A stretch of DNA of 64,000 bases from Candidatus Accumulibacter sp. 66-26 (lineage in GTDB: Bacteria > Pseudomonadota > Gammaproteobacteria > Burkholderiales > Rhodocyclaceae). The DNA lies in contig MKUH01000024.1 in the NCBI GenBank assembly GCA_001897745.1, positions 94,711 to 158,710 on the forward strand. The letters are read 5' to 3'. This document shows positions 27,088 through 35,350 of this stretch, in pieces (the stretch's first letter is position 1; the number at the start of each line of letters is the position of its first letter). The notes under the pieces are model-generated. The model was not told where the DNA came from. It saw only the letters and a list, made by a program, of their open reading frames with translations, and made no database searches. The translations under genes were made by a program, and so were the position numbers.

Positions 27088-27447
27088 TCAGCCCCGACCG
27101 ACGCTCCACTTGCCGGCGCCGCCGAGCGCCGACGCCAGCGCGACGAGCAGCAGGAACAGCCCGTGCAGGTTGCCGAAGAACGGCGCCCCGTGCAGCCACC
27201 CGTGCGCCAGCGGCCAGCCGATGATCAGCGTCAGGCCCAGGCTCGCCAGCGGCATCCACAGCCCGAGCAGCATGAACACCCCGCACAGCATCTCGGCAAG
27301 ATTCAGGCTCCAGTGCGCGAGTTGTTCGAGATTGGCCGGAATGCGCGCGCCGAGCAGCGGCAGCAGCCCTGCCAGCAACGCCATCCCGCCGACCGCGAGG
27401 CGCAGTAGAAGCAGGGACCAGTCGATTCGTGTTTTGGAGGCAGCCAT
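27088..27447 (-). CDS. DoxX family membrane protein
   Basis: This 119-residue protein has four hydrophobic helices beginning SLLLLRLAVGGMALLAGLLPL, with an LNLAEMLCGVFMLLGLWMPLASLGLTL core typical of DoxX/SURF4-like proteins. The start at 27447 is the Met just before the conserved N-terminal helix; its Shine-Dalgarno is weak. It converges with the amidase gene. Some DoxX members take part in oxidative-stress or thiosulfate-quinone systems, but no such partner lies nearby. Confidence 0.87.
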   Translation of the reverse strand: MAASKTRIDWSLLLLRLAVGGMALLAGLLPLLGARIPANLEQLAHWSLNLAEMLCGVFMLLGLWMPLASLGLTLIIGWPLAHGWLHGAPFFGNLHGLFLLLVALASALGGAGKWSVGRG

Positions 27448-27575
27448 GGCAATTCGCAGAGGATTCGTCGTGAAGGGAAAAACGGCGGGAAAAATCGGGC
27501 GCTGGCAGTATCCCCGCCCGCCCCGCGCCCGGTCAAGGCCGGAGACATGCAACCCCGACCCGCGCCAAAAATAAA

Positions 27576-27675
27576 GCGCCCCTGCCGCCCGATTTGCACC
27601 GGGGCGGCGAGGGCGCCTTGTTTCAGGTTAGCGCAGCGTTCAGATCGTGACGGAATCCGCCATGTCGACGAACTT
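27576..27675 (-). pseudogene. relic of an acnB 3' end with its terminator
   Basis: The minus-strand sequence from 27675 to the stop at 27640 encodes KFVDMADSVTI and differs at 6 of 36 bases from the 3' end of the intact acnB ([11 protein letters not shown]) at 30667-30702. The similarity continues past the stop: both have a 20-base spacer that includes GTTTCAG and then a GC hairpin. Here the imperfect arms are 27576-27590 and 27601-27616, followed on the minus strand by CTTTATTTTT. It therefore looks like the remains of a second aconitase-type gene end, joined in frame to the IS relic on its right. Confidence 0.55.
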
Positions 27676-27871
27676 CGCTCGCCAGTTGTAGAACGAGGCA
27701 TCACCGAAGCCGTGCTGCCGGCATAACTCCTTGATCGCCACCCCGGCTTCCGCTTGTTGCAAAAAAACCGATGATCTGCTCTTCTGAAAACCGCTTCTTC
27801 AAGTCCATTCTCCTTCTCGAAAACGGACTTTATTGAATTCCCCGTGGCCCTATTTATGGGGGGGCACCTCA
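27676..27871 (-). mobile_element. IS3-family orfA relic (left end plus frameshifted N-terminus)
   Basis: On the minus strand an ATG at 27808, preceded by AGGAG, begins MDLKKRFSEEQIIGF. After one extra base in a run of seven T (seven A at 27761-27767 on the plus strand) the frame continues LQQAEAGVAIKELCRQHGF and then GDASFYNWRAKF. This is the N-terminal helix-turn-helix of IS3-type OrfA. It then runs directly into the acnB-like 3' end, so the rest of orfA and all of orfB are missing. The sequence up to TGAGGTGCCCCCC, ending at 27871, looks like the element's terminal inverted repeat. The element is dead. Confidence 0.75.
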
Positions 27872-28023
27872 CCGTTTTCTACCCCCATGAGGCAGAAGCA
27901 GAGCCGGCTAGTGCCTGGACCTTCCTGCGTGCGAACTGGCAAAAAATCGCTGGACGAATCCGGAGCAGGCTTCACCGGCCTCATCTGGCAAAGCGGACAA
28001 GAGCGCGCAGGGCAACCCGGCCT
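27872..28023. other. short gap with fragmentary coding-like sequence
   Basis: No intact gene. One plus-strand frame reads AWTFLRANWQKI and an adjacent frame SGAGFTGLIWQS, as if a longer coding sequence had been broken by a frameshift. A few aminopeptidase-like residues are suggestive but not enough for a call. Confidence 0.25.
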
Positions 28024-29259
28024 TCAGCGCACGGGGGCAATGTAGAGATCGACCCGACCCTGCGGCGCCAGATACGCGATGATTTCTGCCGACAAGGATC
28101 GGGGATTGACGGGGCCTTCGATTTTGGCTTCGGTTTCGCGCAGGTCGAGCAACAGGGCTTCGCTACGCGGAACACTTTCGTCATAAATCATCAGCAGCGG
28201 ACGCAGCAGGTCGCCGCTGTTGGTTTCGACGACCAGCCCGACGCTGCCATCGGTCAGCGACACGAAGGTCCCGGGCGGATACACCCCCATGGCCTTGACG
28301 AAGGCCCGCAGCATGGCCGGGTCGAAAGCCCCCTCTTCCTTGAACATCAGGGCGACTGCCTCGGCCGGCGCCTTGGCCATTTTCGGATCAATCGGGTTGC
28401 ACAGGTTGTCGTAACGGTTGGCGATGGCCACGATGCGCGCCAGCTTGGGGATCTTGGTTTCCGCCAGGCCATTCGGGAAACCCTTGCCGTCCCAGCGTTC
28501 GTGATGACAGGCGATGACGTTCTTGACGCTGGTGGCGATGTCCTTGATCGCCGCCACGATCTTGATGCCGAAGCCGGTGTGTCCGCGATAGAACTGCTCC
28601 TCGGCAGGGTTCCGGTTCGGGTTGCGCAGCACGCGCGCGGGTACGTCGGCCTTGCCGACATCGTGCAGCATGGCACCGAGGCCGAGGTCTTTCATCTCTT
28701 CTTCGGTGACCCCCATCGTTTTTCCGATGAGCAGCGAAAGCACCATGACGTTCATGGCGTGATTCGGCAAACCGGTTTCCGGCGTTTTCAGGTTCACCAG
28801 GTGCACCGCCACGCTGTTGGCATTGATCAGCCCGCCGACCAGCCGGCCGGTCATGGCCTTGGCGCTGGTGAATGCGTCGCCTGGGCGCGATGACAGCGAG
28901 CCGAATATCTGGCGGATCGAAGTCGTTTCCTGTTCGAAAAGACGGGCGCAACGCGCCAGGGTTTCGCGCTGTGCGAGCACGCGCTCGACCCGGTCGCGTT
29001 TGCTGTTCATCAGGGCGTTGAGGGCGCCGGCACTGAAATCAATCTCTTCCTCCTGGGCTACCTGCTTGAGCAGGGGCTGCGCCGTGCTTTTAGCCGGGTC
29101 CCAAGTGACTTCGGTCAGCCCCATGCGACGCAGGGCGCCGATCTGCTGTTCCGAGGTGATGCGGAAGTGGTTCAGCAGAAACGGGTGTTCCATCCAGCCA
29201 ATATTTTCAAGCGAGATGAAGACGCCTGGCTGAAGTTGGTCGATTGCAATGGTGGGCAT
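28024..29259 (-). CDS. HD-GYP phosphodiesterase with N-terminal DUF3391-like domain
   Basis: This 411-residue soluble protein begins MPTIAIDQLQPGVFISLENIG, the DUF3391-type N-terminal module, and then has an HD-GYP domain. The metal-binding H199-D200 lies in MLHDVGKADVP, and the signature reads HHERWDGKGFP at 252-262. The Tyr of GYP is replaced by Phe, a change also seen in active family members. Proteins of this layout degrade c-di-GMP. The gene stands between the IS relic and a decayed CBS gene and has no obvious co-transcribed partner. Confidence 0.93.
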   Translation of the reverse strand: MPTIAIDQLQPGVFISLENIGWMEHPFLLNHFRITSEQQIGALRRMGLTEVTWDPAKSTAQPLLKQVAQEEEIDFSAGALNALMNSKRDRVERVLAQRETLARCARLFEQETTSIRQIFGSLSSRPGDAFTSAKAMTGRLVGGLINANSVAVHLVNLKTPETGLPNHAMNVMVLSLLIGKTMGVTEEEMKDLGLGAMLHDVGKADVPARVLRNPNRNPAEEQFYRGHTGFGIKIVAAIKDIATSVKNVIACHHERWDGKGFPNGLAETKIPKLARIVAIANRYDNLCNPIDPKMAKAPAEAVALMFKEEGAFDPAMLRAFVKAMGVYPPGTFVSLTDGSVGLVVETNSGDLLRPLLMIYDESVPRSEALLLDLRETEAKIEGPVNPRSLSAEIIAYLAPQGRVDLYIAPVR

Positions 29260-29501
29260 GCCGCTATCCGCTGTTTCTGTGGGTGTGCCTATTATCGCCG
29301 ACGGCGCATGCCTGCGCGGCGCGAAAGTTCAAGAACGCCTTCGTGCCGCAGGCGTTCGCACACACGCTGGAAGAAGCGGATTTCATCGGCTCGCCGCTGA
29401 ACCTCGCTTCGCCTGGGCAGCTTCATCGGGATTCCGTGTGCCATGCGTATGGAGCTTGCATTTTGCCACGGCACGTCGCGCACAACTTGCCGCGCTCGCC
29501 T
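29260..29501. other. intergenic region upstream of the HD-GYP gene
   Basis: Short frames occur on both strands, but none has a recognisable family or a ribosome binding site. The HD-GYP promoter should lie here on the minus strand. Confidence 0.35.
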
Positions 29502-29856
29502 CTATGTTCGTAACAAACGAGCATAAGCCAGGGACACGGGCCTTCGAGCAAGCGTCACCGGCAGACGATGAAGCTGGAGGTCGCCAATGTTCTCGACCAC
29601 GTGCGCGACGTCGTCGTCTTCAAAACAGAACTTAACCTCGGCGCTCATCGCCTCGCGCACCTTGGTTCCGAGCGGCTTGCCCTGCGCGGCGACGCGGATG
29701 GCGATATCGCGATCGGTGATCATGCCGACCAGGCGATCCTTTGCGCCGACCGGCAAGGCGCCGACATCAATCGGCCATCACCTGCGCGACGTTGCAGATG
29801 CTTTGCTCGGGATTGGCGACGCGGACGTCGCACGCCATTGTCTGACTGACTTGCAT
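29502..29856 (-). pseudogene. frameshifted CBS-domain protein
   Basis: Two minus-strand frames together spell a tandem CBS-domain protein. The first starts at 29856 with MQVSQTMACDVRVANPEQSICNVAQVMAD. The second continues GALPVGAKDRLVGMITDRDIA and VREAMSAEVKFCFEDDDVAHVVENIGDLQLHRLPV. The frame breaks near 29777-29781, where a TGA stop appears after GCCGAT; one extra or two missing bases explain it. The last part of the second CBS motif is also lost after RLPV. Intact homologues are about 140-150 residues and bind adenosine nucleotides. This copy is probably inactive unless the break is a sequencing error. Confidence 0.75.
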
Positions 29857-30007
29857 GATGCTCTCCTCCGAACTGGGCGAAGTTTGCAGCAGCAGATCAC
29901 CGGCAATCAGCGTTCCCGCGCGGGATGGCGTCACGTGGGGCTTGAACGCAGCCGGTAACGACAAGAACTACTTGCCGTTTCCAGATTTACGCGCAGGAGC
30001 ATCCCCT

Positions 30008-30388
30008 TCATGGCTTCGCCTTCTCTTCCTCAGTCCAGGTGTCGTTCCGTATCGGCCCCTCGGCGCCACGCCGCGGAGTCCTCTTTATCGCCGTATCGCC
30101 CTCGTTGGAGTAAGGATCGTTCAGATAGCCGTTCAAATAGCGATCCGACAATTCATCGGCCGTTTTGGCGTCGCCTCTGGCTTCACTTCGCATCGGCCCT
30201 TCCGCGCCACGCGGCGGAACGCTCTTCATCGCCGTGTCGCCCTCGTTGGAGTAAGGATCGTTCAGATAGCCGTTCAAATAGCGATCGGACAACTCATCGG
30301 CAGCCTGTGCCGAACTGAGCGGCGCCAGCGCACCGCCGAGCATGATCGAGAGGCCGCAAAGCGCCCTCATCAAGAATTGATTTTTCAT
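30008..30388 (-). CDS. small exported protein made of two 47-residue tandem repeats
   Basis: This 126-residue protein has a signal peptide (MKNQFLMRALCGLSIMLGGALAP, cleavage near SAQA-A). Almost all the rest is two tandem copies of a 47-residue unit starting ADELSDRYLNGYLNDPYSNE, with GDTA and RGAEGP in each copy. At DNA level the repeat has a period of 141 bases (for example CTCGTTGGAGTAAGGATCGT at 30101 and 30242). The start is supported by GGAGG. The mature protein is acidic, with no Cys and no membrane helix, and is likely periplasmic or secreted. I do not recognise the family or function. Confidence 0.8.
   Translation of the reverse strand: MKNQFLMRALCGLSIMLGGALAPLSSAQAADELSDRYLNGYLNDPYSNEGDTAMKSVPPRGAEGPMRSEARGDAKTADELSDRYLNGYLNDPYSNEGDTAIKRTPRRGAEGPIRNDTWTEEEKAKP
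30048..30309 (-). repeat. 141-base tandem repeat inside the small exported protein gene
   Basis: Two adjacent copies encode the 47-residue units. They are nearly identical over the stretch coding for LSDRYLNGYLNDPYSNEGDT and diverge more at their ends. High DNA identity suggests a recent duplication or ongoing recombination. Confidence 0.75.
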
Positions 30389-30610
30389 CGCCCACCTCCG
30401 TCCTTGGTGATTTAGCTCCCCTCAAGATCGATTTGTTCGATGTGGATTTGACCGGACGGAGAGCGACAGGTTCGGTGCTTGAAAGTGCTCGGCAACAAGG
30501 GTTGCAGGCGAACTGAGCGACACCGATTCATCACAGGAATAATCTCGTAATTGAAGTCTGAACGGCCCAGCCCAGACTCATCGTCTCTAGCGCACAGTCA
30601 CAGTAAACAA
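30389..30610. other. intergenic region between the repeat protein gene and the acnB terminator
   Basis: No gene is supported. It should contain the promoter of the repeat protein on the minus strand; I see no strong dyad. Confidence 0.35.
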
Positions 30611-30646
30611 AAAACGCCCCGGTCAGTTTCCCGACCGGGGCGTTTT
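30611..30646 (-). terminator. rho-independent terminator of acnB
   Basis: Perfect 14-base arms AAAACGCCCCGGTC (30611-30624) and GACCGGGGCGTTTT (30633-30646) enclose an 8-base loop 20 bases after the acnB stop. A/T tracts flank both sides, so it can act in both directions. Confidence 0.9.
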
Positions 30647-30666
30647 GTTTCAGCTTGCTGCGAAGA

Positions 30667-33276
30667 TCAGACCGTGACGGTATCCGCCACGTCGCTGAAC
30701 TCCTTGATCTGGTCGAAGTTCATGTAGCGATACACGTCGGCGGCCTTGGCGTTCACCGCCTTGACGCCTTCCATGTACTCGGCGACGGTCGGGATCTTGC
30801 CCATCAGGGCGCAGATCGATGCCAGTTCGGCGGAGCCGAGGAAGACCTGGGTGTCGATGCCGAGGCGGTTCGGGAAGTTGCGCGTCGAGGTCGACATCGC
30901 GGTGCTGCCCTTGCGGATCTGCGCCTGGTTGCCCATGCACAGCGAGCAGCCCGGCATTTCCATGCGTGCGCCCGACTTGCCGAGGATGGCGTAGTAGCCT
31001 TCTTCGTTGAGGATCATGGCGTCCATCTTGGTCGGCGGGGCGACCCACAGGCGCGTCGGGATGTCCGACTTGCCTTCAAGCACCTTGCCGGCGGCGCGGA
31101 AGTGGCCGATGTTGGTCATGCACGAGCCGATGAAGACTTCGTCGATCTTGGTGCCGGAGACTTCGGAGAGCAGCTTCACGTCGTCCGGGTCGTTCGGGCA
31201 GGCGACGATCGGTTCCTTGACGTCGGCGAGGTCGATCTCGATCACGGCGGCGTACTGCGCATCGGCGTCGGCCTTGAGCAGTTCGGGCTTGGCGATCCAC
31301 GCTTCCATGGCCTTGATGCGGCGGCCGAGGGTGCGCTTGTCTTCGTAGCCGTTGGCGATCATCCACTTCATCAGCGTGATGTTCGAACGCATGTATTCGA
31401 TGATCGGCGCCTTGTCGAGCTGGACCGCACAGGCAGCGGCGGAGCGCTCGGCGGCGGCGTCGGACAGCTCGAAGGCTTGTTCGACCTTGAGGTCGGGCAG
31501 GCCTTCGATTTCGAGGATGCGGCCGGAGAAGATGTTCTTCTTGCCCTGCTTGGCGACGGTCAGCAGGCCCTGCTTGATCGCGTAGTAGGGAATCGCGTTG
31601 ACCAGGTCGCGCAGCGTGACGCCTTCCTGCAGCTTGCCCTTGAAGCGGACGAGCACGGATTCGGGCATGTCGAGCGGCATGACGCCGGTGGCGGCGGCGA
31701 AGGCGACGAGACCGGAGCCGGCCGGGAAGGAGATGCCGATCGGGAAGCGGGTGTGCGAGTCGCCGCCGGTGCCGACGGTGTCGGGCAGCAGCAGGCGGTT
31801 CAGCCAGGAGTGGATGACGCCGTCGCCCGGACGCAGGGCGACGCCGCCGCGCGTGCTGATGAAGGACGGCAGTTCGCGGTGCATGCGCACGTCGACCAGC
31901 TTCGGATAGGCGGCGGTGTGGCAGAAGGACTGCATCACCATGTCGGCCGAGAAGCCGAGGCAGGCCAGATCCTTCAGCTCGTCGCGCGTCATCGGGCCGG
32001 TGGTGTCCTGCGAGCCGACGGTGGTCATCTTCGGTTCGCAGTAGGTGCCCGGCAGGATGCCCTTGCCTTCCGGCAGGCCGCAGGCGCGGCCGACCATCTT
32101 CTGTGCCAGCGAGTAGCCCTTGCCCGGGTCGTTCGGCTGCTGCGGCAGGCGGAACAGCGTGGACGGGGCCAGACCCAGCGCTTCGCGCGCCTTGGTCGTC
32201 AGGCCGCGGCCGATGATCAGCGGAATGCGGCCGCCGGCGCGCACTTCGTCGAGGATGACGAGCGTCTTCAGCTGCGATTCGGCGATCACGGCACCGTTCT
32301 TGGTGGCGGTGACCTTGCCGCTGCTGCCGTCGACCTTGAGTTCGATCTCGTCGCCCATGTCCATCTGGCCGGCGTCGATTTCAATCGGCAGCGCGCCGGC
32401 ATCTTCCATCGTGTTGAAGAAGATCGGGGCGATCTTGGAGCCGAGGCAGACGCCGCCGAAGCGCTTGTTCGGGACGAAGGGGATGTCTTCGCCGGTGAAC
32501 CACAGCACCGAGTTGGTGGCGGACTTGCGCGAGGAGCCGGTGCCGACCACGTCGCCGACGTAGGCGATCAGGTTGCCCTTCTTGGCCAGCGCTTCGAGCT
32601 GCTTGACCGGGCCGCGGTTGCCCGGCTCGTCGGCTTCGATGCCCGGACGCGGGTTCTTCAGCATGGCCAGCGCGTGCAGCGGGATGTCGGGACGCGACCA
32701 GGCGTCCGGCGCCGGCGACAGGTCGTCGGTGTTGGTTTCGCCGGTGACCTTGAAGACGGTCAGCTTCTGCGAGGCGGGGACTTCCGGACGCGAGGTGAAC
32801 CACTCGGCGTCGGCCCAGCTTTGCAGCACGGCCTTGGCGTTGGCCGCAGCGACGCCATTGCCCGCCTTGGCGAGTTCGGCGACGTCGTGGAAGAAGTCGA
32901 ACACGAGCAGGGTTTTCTTGAGGCCTTCGGCGGCGACGCTACCGACTTCGGCATCGCCGAGCAGGTCGATCAGCGGCTTGACGTTGAAGCCGCCGAGCAT
33001 GGTGCCGAGCAGTTCGGTGGCCTTGGCCTTGGAGATCAGCGCGCAGGCGGTTTCGCCCTTGGCAACCTTGGCCAGGAAGGCGGCCTTGACCTTGGCGGCG
33101 TCGTCCACGCCGGCCGGAACGCGATGGGTGATCAGCTCGACCAGCGCCTGTTCCTCGCCCTTCGGCGGGTTCTGCAAGAGACCGATCAGTTCCTCGGTCT
33201 GCTTGGCGGTCAGCGGCAGGGGCGGGATGCCAAGCGCAGCGCGCTCGGCGACGTGGGCACGGTAGGATTCCAGCAC
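30667..33276 (-). CDS. acnB: bifunctional aconitate hydratase 2 / 2-methylisocitrate dehydratase
   Basis: From the GTG at 33276 the product is 869 residues, close to the 865 of E. coli AcnB, and begins [21 protein letters not shown] as in that family. GAAAGGA precedes the GTG. The domain order is AcnB-specific: an N-terminal HEAT-like domain ([21 protein letters not shown]), then the swivel domain, then the large catalytic part. Cluster-ligand Cys residues sit in [10 protein letters not shown] and [10 protein letters not shown] near the C-terminus. AcnB interconverts citrate and isocitrate in the TCA cycle and can dehydrate methylisocitrate. It is transcribed alone, ends in a strong terminator and has an unusually long leader of about 220 bases. 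Confidence 0.97.
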   Translation of the reverse strand: MLESYRAHVAERAALGIPPLPLTAKQTEELIGLLQNPPKGEEQALVELITHRVPAGVDDAAKVKAAFLAKVAKGETACALISKAKATELLGTMLGGFNVKPLIDLLGDAEVGSVAAEGLKKTLLVFDFFHDVAELAKAGNGVAAANAKAVLQSWADAEWFTSRPEVPASQKLTVFKVTGETNTDDLSPAPDAWSRPDIPLHALAMLKNPRPGIEADEPGNRGPVKQLEALAKKGNLIAYVGDVVGTGSSRKSATNSVLWFTGEDIPFVPNKRFGGVCLGSKIAPIFFNTMEDAGALPIEIDAGQMDMGDEIELKVDGSSGKVTATKNGAVIAESQLKTLVILDEVRAGGRIPLIIGRGLTTKAREALGLAPSTLFRLPQQPNDPGKGYSLAQKMVGRACGLPEGKGILPGTYCEPKMTTVGSQDTTGPMTRDELKDLACLGFSADMVMQSFCHTAAYPKLVDVRMHRELPSFISTRGGVALRPGDGVIHSWLNRLLLPDTVGTGGDSHTRFPIGISFPAGSGLVAFAAATGVMPLDMPESVLVRFKGKLQEGVTLRDLVNAIPYYAIKQGLLTVAKQGKKNIFSGRILEIEGLPDLKVEQAFELSDAAAERSAAACAVQLDKAPIIEYMRSNITLMKWMIANGYEDKRTLGRRIKAMEAWIAKPELLKADADAQYAAVIEIDLADVKEPIVACPNDPDDVKLLSEVSGTKIDEVFIGSCMTNIGHFRAAGKVLEGKSDIPTRLWVAPPTKMDAMILNEEGYYAILGKSGARMEMPGCSLCMGNQAQIRKGSTAMSTSTRNFPNRLGIDTQVFLGSAELASICALMGKIPTVAEYMEGVKAVNAKAADVYRYMNFDQIKEFSDVADTVTV

Positions 33277-33619
33277 GGCGACGTCCTTTCTCAAAGGTTG
33301 CACAAAGGCGAAAACGGTAAAAGCGGGTGAAAGCGAAAATTGTACTGCAAGGCCGGGTCGGGAACGGCCCCGAGCGCCGGGCGGATGCGGGATTCCAGAG
33401 ATTCCTCCCGGCGTCGCCCGAGCTTCGGAGCGGTACTGCGCAAAGGGTGCATCGAGCGCCTCGGCGCGTCGTCCGTCGCGCAGCCCGAACAAGTCTTATA
33501 TATATTATAAGTTATACAGACTTCTGTGAAGCGATCCGCTGCTGCGCTGCGCAAATTTTGTCGATCCGCACCTGGAAGACCCGACGAAAATCCGGACAGG
33601 GCGCGGGCAAGGGCGAAAA
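33277..33619 (-). promoter_or_regulatory. acnB upstream region with AT-rich promoter and long leader
   Basis: On the minus strand TATAAT occupies 33509-33504, inside an AT-rich island (33489-33523) in a GC-rich surrounding. A TTCACA-like -35 lies 15-16 bases upstream. The implied transcription start near 33497 leaves a leader of about 220 bases before the acnB GTG. An inverted pair AAGTCT (33491-33496) and AGACTT (33518-33523) brackets the -10 region and could bind a regulator. No known riboswitch is recognised in the leader. Confidence 0.6.
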
Positions 33620-33641
33620 AATAGCGCCCGCAGGCGCTATT
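33613..33641 (-). terminator. terminator of the Fur-family gene
   Basis: Nine-base arms AATAGCGCC (33620-33628) and GGCGCTATT (33633-33641) enclose the loop CGCA. On the minus strand the hairpin is followed by TTTTTCGCCC, a good T-tract. It lies 64 bases after the fur-like stop codon. Confidence 0.85.
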
Positions 33642-33704
33642 CGGAAAACAACGGCAACGGCATGCGGCGCGGCGACAAGCGCGCGCCGCAACGCACGGCG
33701 ACGC

Positions 33705-34133
33705 TCAGGCGCTACCGCCCGAACGGTTGCCGCGGACGCGGATGATGACGTCGACCTGCTCCAGTTCGAGGCCGTTCGGCAGCTTCGGCGAACCGATGAC
33801 CTGCAGTTCCCCGGCCCCGACGTCGAGCACGGTGCCGGTATCGACGTCGTAAAAATGATAGTGCGGCTCGGTGTTCGAATCGAACACGATGCGCTCCGCA
33901 TCGACAATCAGTTCCTTGACCAAACCCGCCTCCCGGAAGAGTTTGAGGGTGTTGTACACCGTCGCGCGCGAGACCTCGGGAAGAATTTCCCGGACGCGTT
34001 CGAGCACTTCGTCGGCGCGCAGATGAATCGGCTGCGCGAGCAGCACTTCTCCGATCGCCACGCGTTGCAGGGTGGCCGGGATGCCGGCGCGCTGCAAGCG
34101 TTCGGATATGTCTTGAATCGTCTGTTTCACCAT
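33705..34133 (-). CDS. Fur family transcriptional regulator (PerR/Irr-like)
   Basis: This 142-residue protein has an N-terminal winged helix (GIPATLQRVAIGEVLLAQPIHL, then VSRATVYNTLKLFREAGLVKEL) and the dimerisation domain with EPHYHFYDVDTGTVLDVG, where His and acidic residues form the metal site. The C-terminal CxxC pairs that bind structural zinc in classical Fur/PerR are absent, as in Irr-type members. It lies immediately downstream of the peroxidase gene on the same strand but is separated from it by a terminator, so it has its own promoter. Regulation of the peroxidase in response to peroxide, iron or haem is a reasonable guess from context. Confidence 0.92.
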   Translation of the reverse strand: MVKQTIQDISERLQRAGIPATLQRVAIGEVLLAQPIHLRADEVLERVREILPEVSRATVYNTLKLFREAGLVKELIVDAERIVFDSNTEPHYHFYDVDTGTVLDVGAGELQVIGSPKLPNGLELEQVDVIIRVRGNRSGGSA

Positions 34134-34223
34134 GTTGTGCGCTCTCTGCCTCGGTCGGGGCGTCGCCCGCGCGGTGCGGACGGCGGCTAGAGCGTGATTA
34201 GAGAGGAATCGGGAAATCCTGTC

Positions 34224-34258
34224 AAAAAAGGCCGCACAAGCGATGCCCGCGCGGCCTT
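34224..34258 (-). terminator. terminator of the cytochrome c peroxidase gene
   Basis: Arms AAGGCCGC (34228-34235) and GCGGCCTT (34251-34258) form a hairpin 10 bases after the peroxidase stop. On the minus strand it is followed by six T residues, so transcription should stop before the Fur-family gene. Confidence 0.85.
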
Positions 34259-34268
34259 GGATTACGAC

Positions 34269-35273
34269 TTACTTCTTCTCGAACGGCGTCGGACGCTTGG
34301 TGCTGTCGGACGACGGCGGCAGGATCGGCAGCGTGAGCTTCGGCTGCTCGCCGGTCAGCGTCTTCAGGAAGGCGACGACCTTGGCGTTCTCTTCGGCCGA
34401 GAACTTCTTGCCGAGCTGGATGCGCGCCATGGTATCGACCGCTTGCGGCAGGGTATCGGCGGCACCGTCGTGGAAGTAGGGATAGGTCATTTCGACGTTG
34501 CGCAGCGACGGCACCTTGAAGTTGAAGCGGTCGGCGTCGTTGCCGGTCACTGCCGAGCGGCCTTCGGCCGGGCTGCTCGCCTTGTAGGGCTCGACGACGC
34601 CCATCTTCTGGAAGGAGTTGCCGCCGACGGCCGGGCCGTTATGGCAAGCCACGCAGCCGCTGTCCTTGAACAGCTTGTAGCCTTCGAGTTCGTTGGCGGT
34701 CAGGGCCTTCTTGTCGCCCTTCAGCCACTTGTCGAAACGTGAATTCGGCGTCACCAGCGTCTCTTCGAAGACGGCGATCGCCTTCGTGACGTTCTTGATG
34801 TCGATCTTGTCGGTCTTGAAGACCTTCTTGAATTCGGCCACGTAGCCGGGAATCGACTGCAGCAGATCGACCGCCAGTTCATGCGTGAAAGCCATTTCAC
34901 CCGGGTTGGCGATCGGGCCGCCGGCCTGTTCCTGCAGGTCCTTGGCGCGGCCGTCCCAGAACTGGGCGAGGCTCAGGCTGGAGTTGAGCACGGTCGGCGA
35001 GTTGATCGGGCCTTGCTGCCAGTTGTGGCCGATCGACGACTTGAGGTTGTCCGAACCACCCATCGACAGGTTGTGGCAGGAGTTGCAGGAGATGAAGCCC
35101 GACTTCGAGAGGCGCGGATCGAACCAGAGCTTCTTGCCCAGTTCGACCATCGCCGGATCCTGGCCCTTGGCGGCCTTGATCGGCTGGATCGGTTCATTGC
35201 TCGTGCCCGCGAAGGCAGGGCTGGCGGCAAACAGCGCCGCAATCGAGGCAGCGATTAGTACGCTTTTTTTCAT
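34269..35273 (-). CDS. di-haem cytochrome c peroxidase
   Basis: This 334-residue protein has a signal peptide (KKSVLIAASIAALFAASPAFA, 22-23 residues) and two haem motifs: CNSCH at 63-67 (low-potential, peroxidatic domain) and CVACH at 207-211 (electron-transferring domain). RLSKSGFISCNSCHNL and NSPTVLNSSL are typical of the CcpA/MauG superfamily peroxidases. It reduces hydrogen peroxide to water in the periplasm with electrons from cytochrome c or a cupredoxin. The upstream region has a perfect FNR box and an adjacent palindrome, and a Fur-family gene follows. The peroxidase is therefore probably induced at low oxygen, with a second layer of control. Confidence 0.96.
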   Translation of the reverse strand: MKKSVLIAASIAALFAASPAFAGTSNEPIQPIKAAKGQDPAMVELGKKLWFDPRLSKSGFISCNSCHNLSMGGSDNLKSSIGHNWQQGPINSPTVLNSSLSLAQFWDGRAKDLQEQAGGPIANPGEMAFTHELAVDLLQSIPGYVAEFKKVFKTDKIDIKNVTKAIAVFEETLVTPNSRFDKWLKGDKKALTANELEGYKLFKDSGCVACHNGPAVGGNSFQKMGVVEPYKASSPAEGRSAVTGNDADRFNFKVPSLRNVEMTYPYFHDGAADTLPQAVDTMARIQLGKKFSAEENAKVVAFLKTLTGEQPKLTLPILPPSSDSTKRPTPFEKK

Positions 35274-35324
35274 GGTCTACTCCCTTTTTGGTTAAAAAAC
35301 AGCGCTACAAACAGCAGAATCTGT

Positions 35325-35339
35325 TTAGACCTTGTCTAA
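35325..35339. promoter_or_regulatory. TTAGAC-N3-GTCTAA palindrome at the peroxidase transcription start
   Basis: The perfect dyad TTAGACCTTGTCTAA lies 52 bases upstream of the peroxidase ATG, overlapping or just downstream of the predicted start point near 35344. That is a repressor position. Size and symmetry are compatible with a Fur/PerR-family site, and the gene after the peroxidase encodes such a regulator; the pairing is an inference. Confidence 0.55.
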
Positions 35340-35350
35340 GGTTTCGACGA

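Noticed and set aside
27833-28045. Possible remnant of an aminopeptidase-like gene (AWTFLRANW in one frame, SGAGFTGLIWQ in the next)
   Set aside because: Too short and too weak for a family assignment; it could be chance.
30655-33330. Plus-strand open frame of 891 codons antisense to acnB
   Set aside because: Shadow of acnB in GC-rich DNA; Arg/Gly/Asp-rich composition and no recognisable domain.
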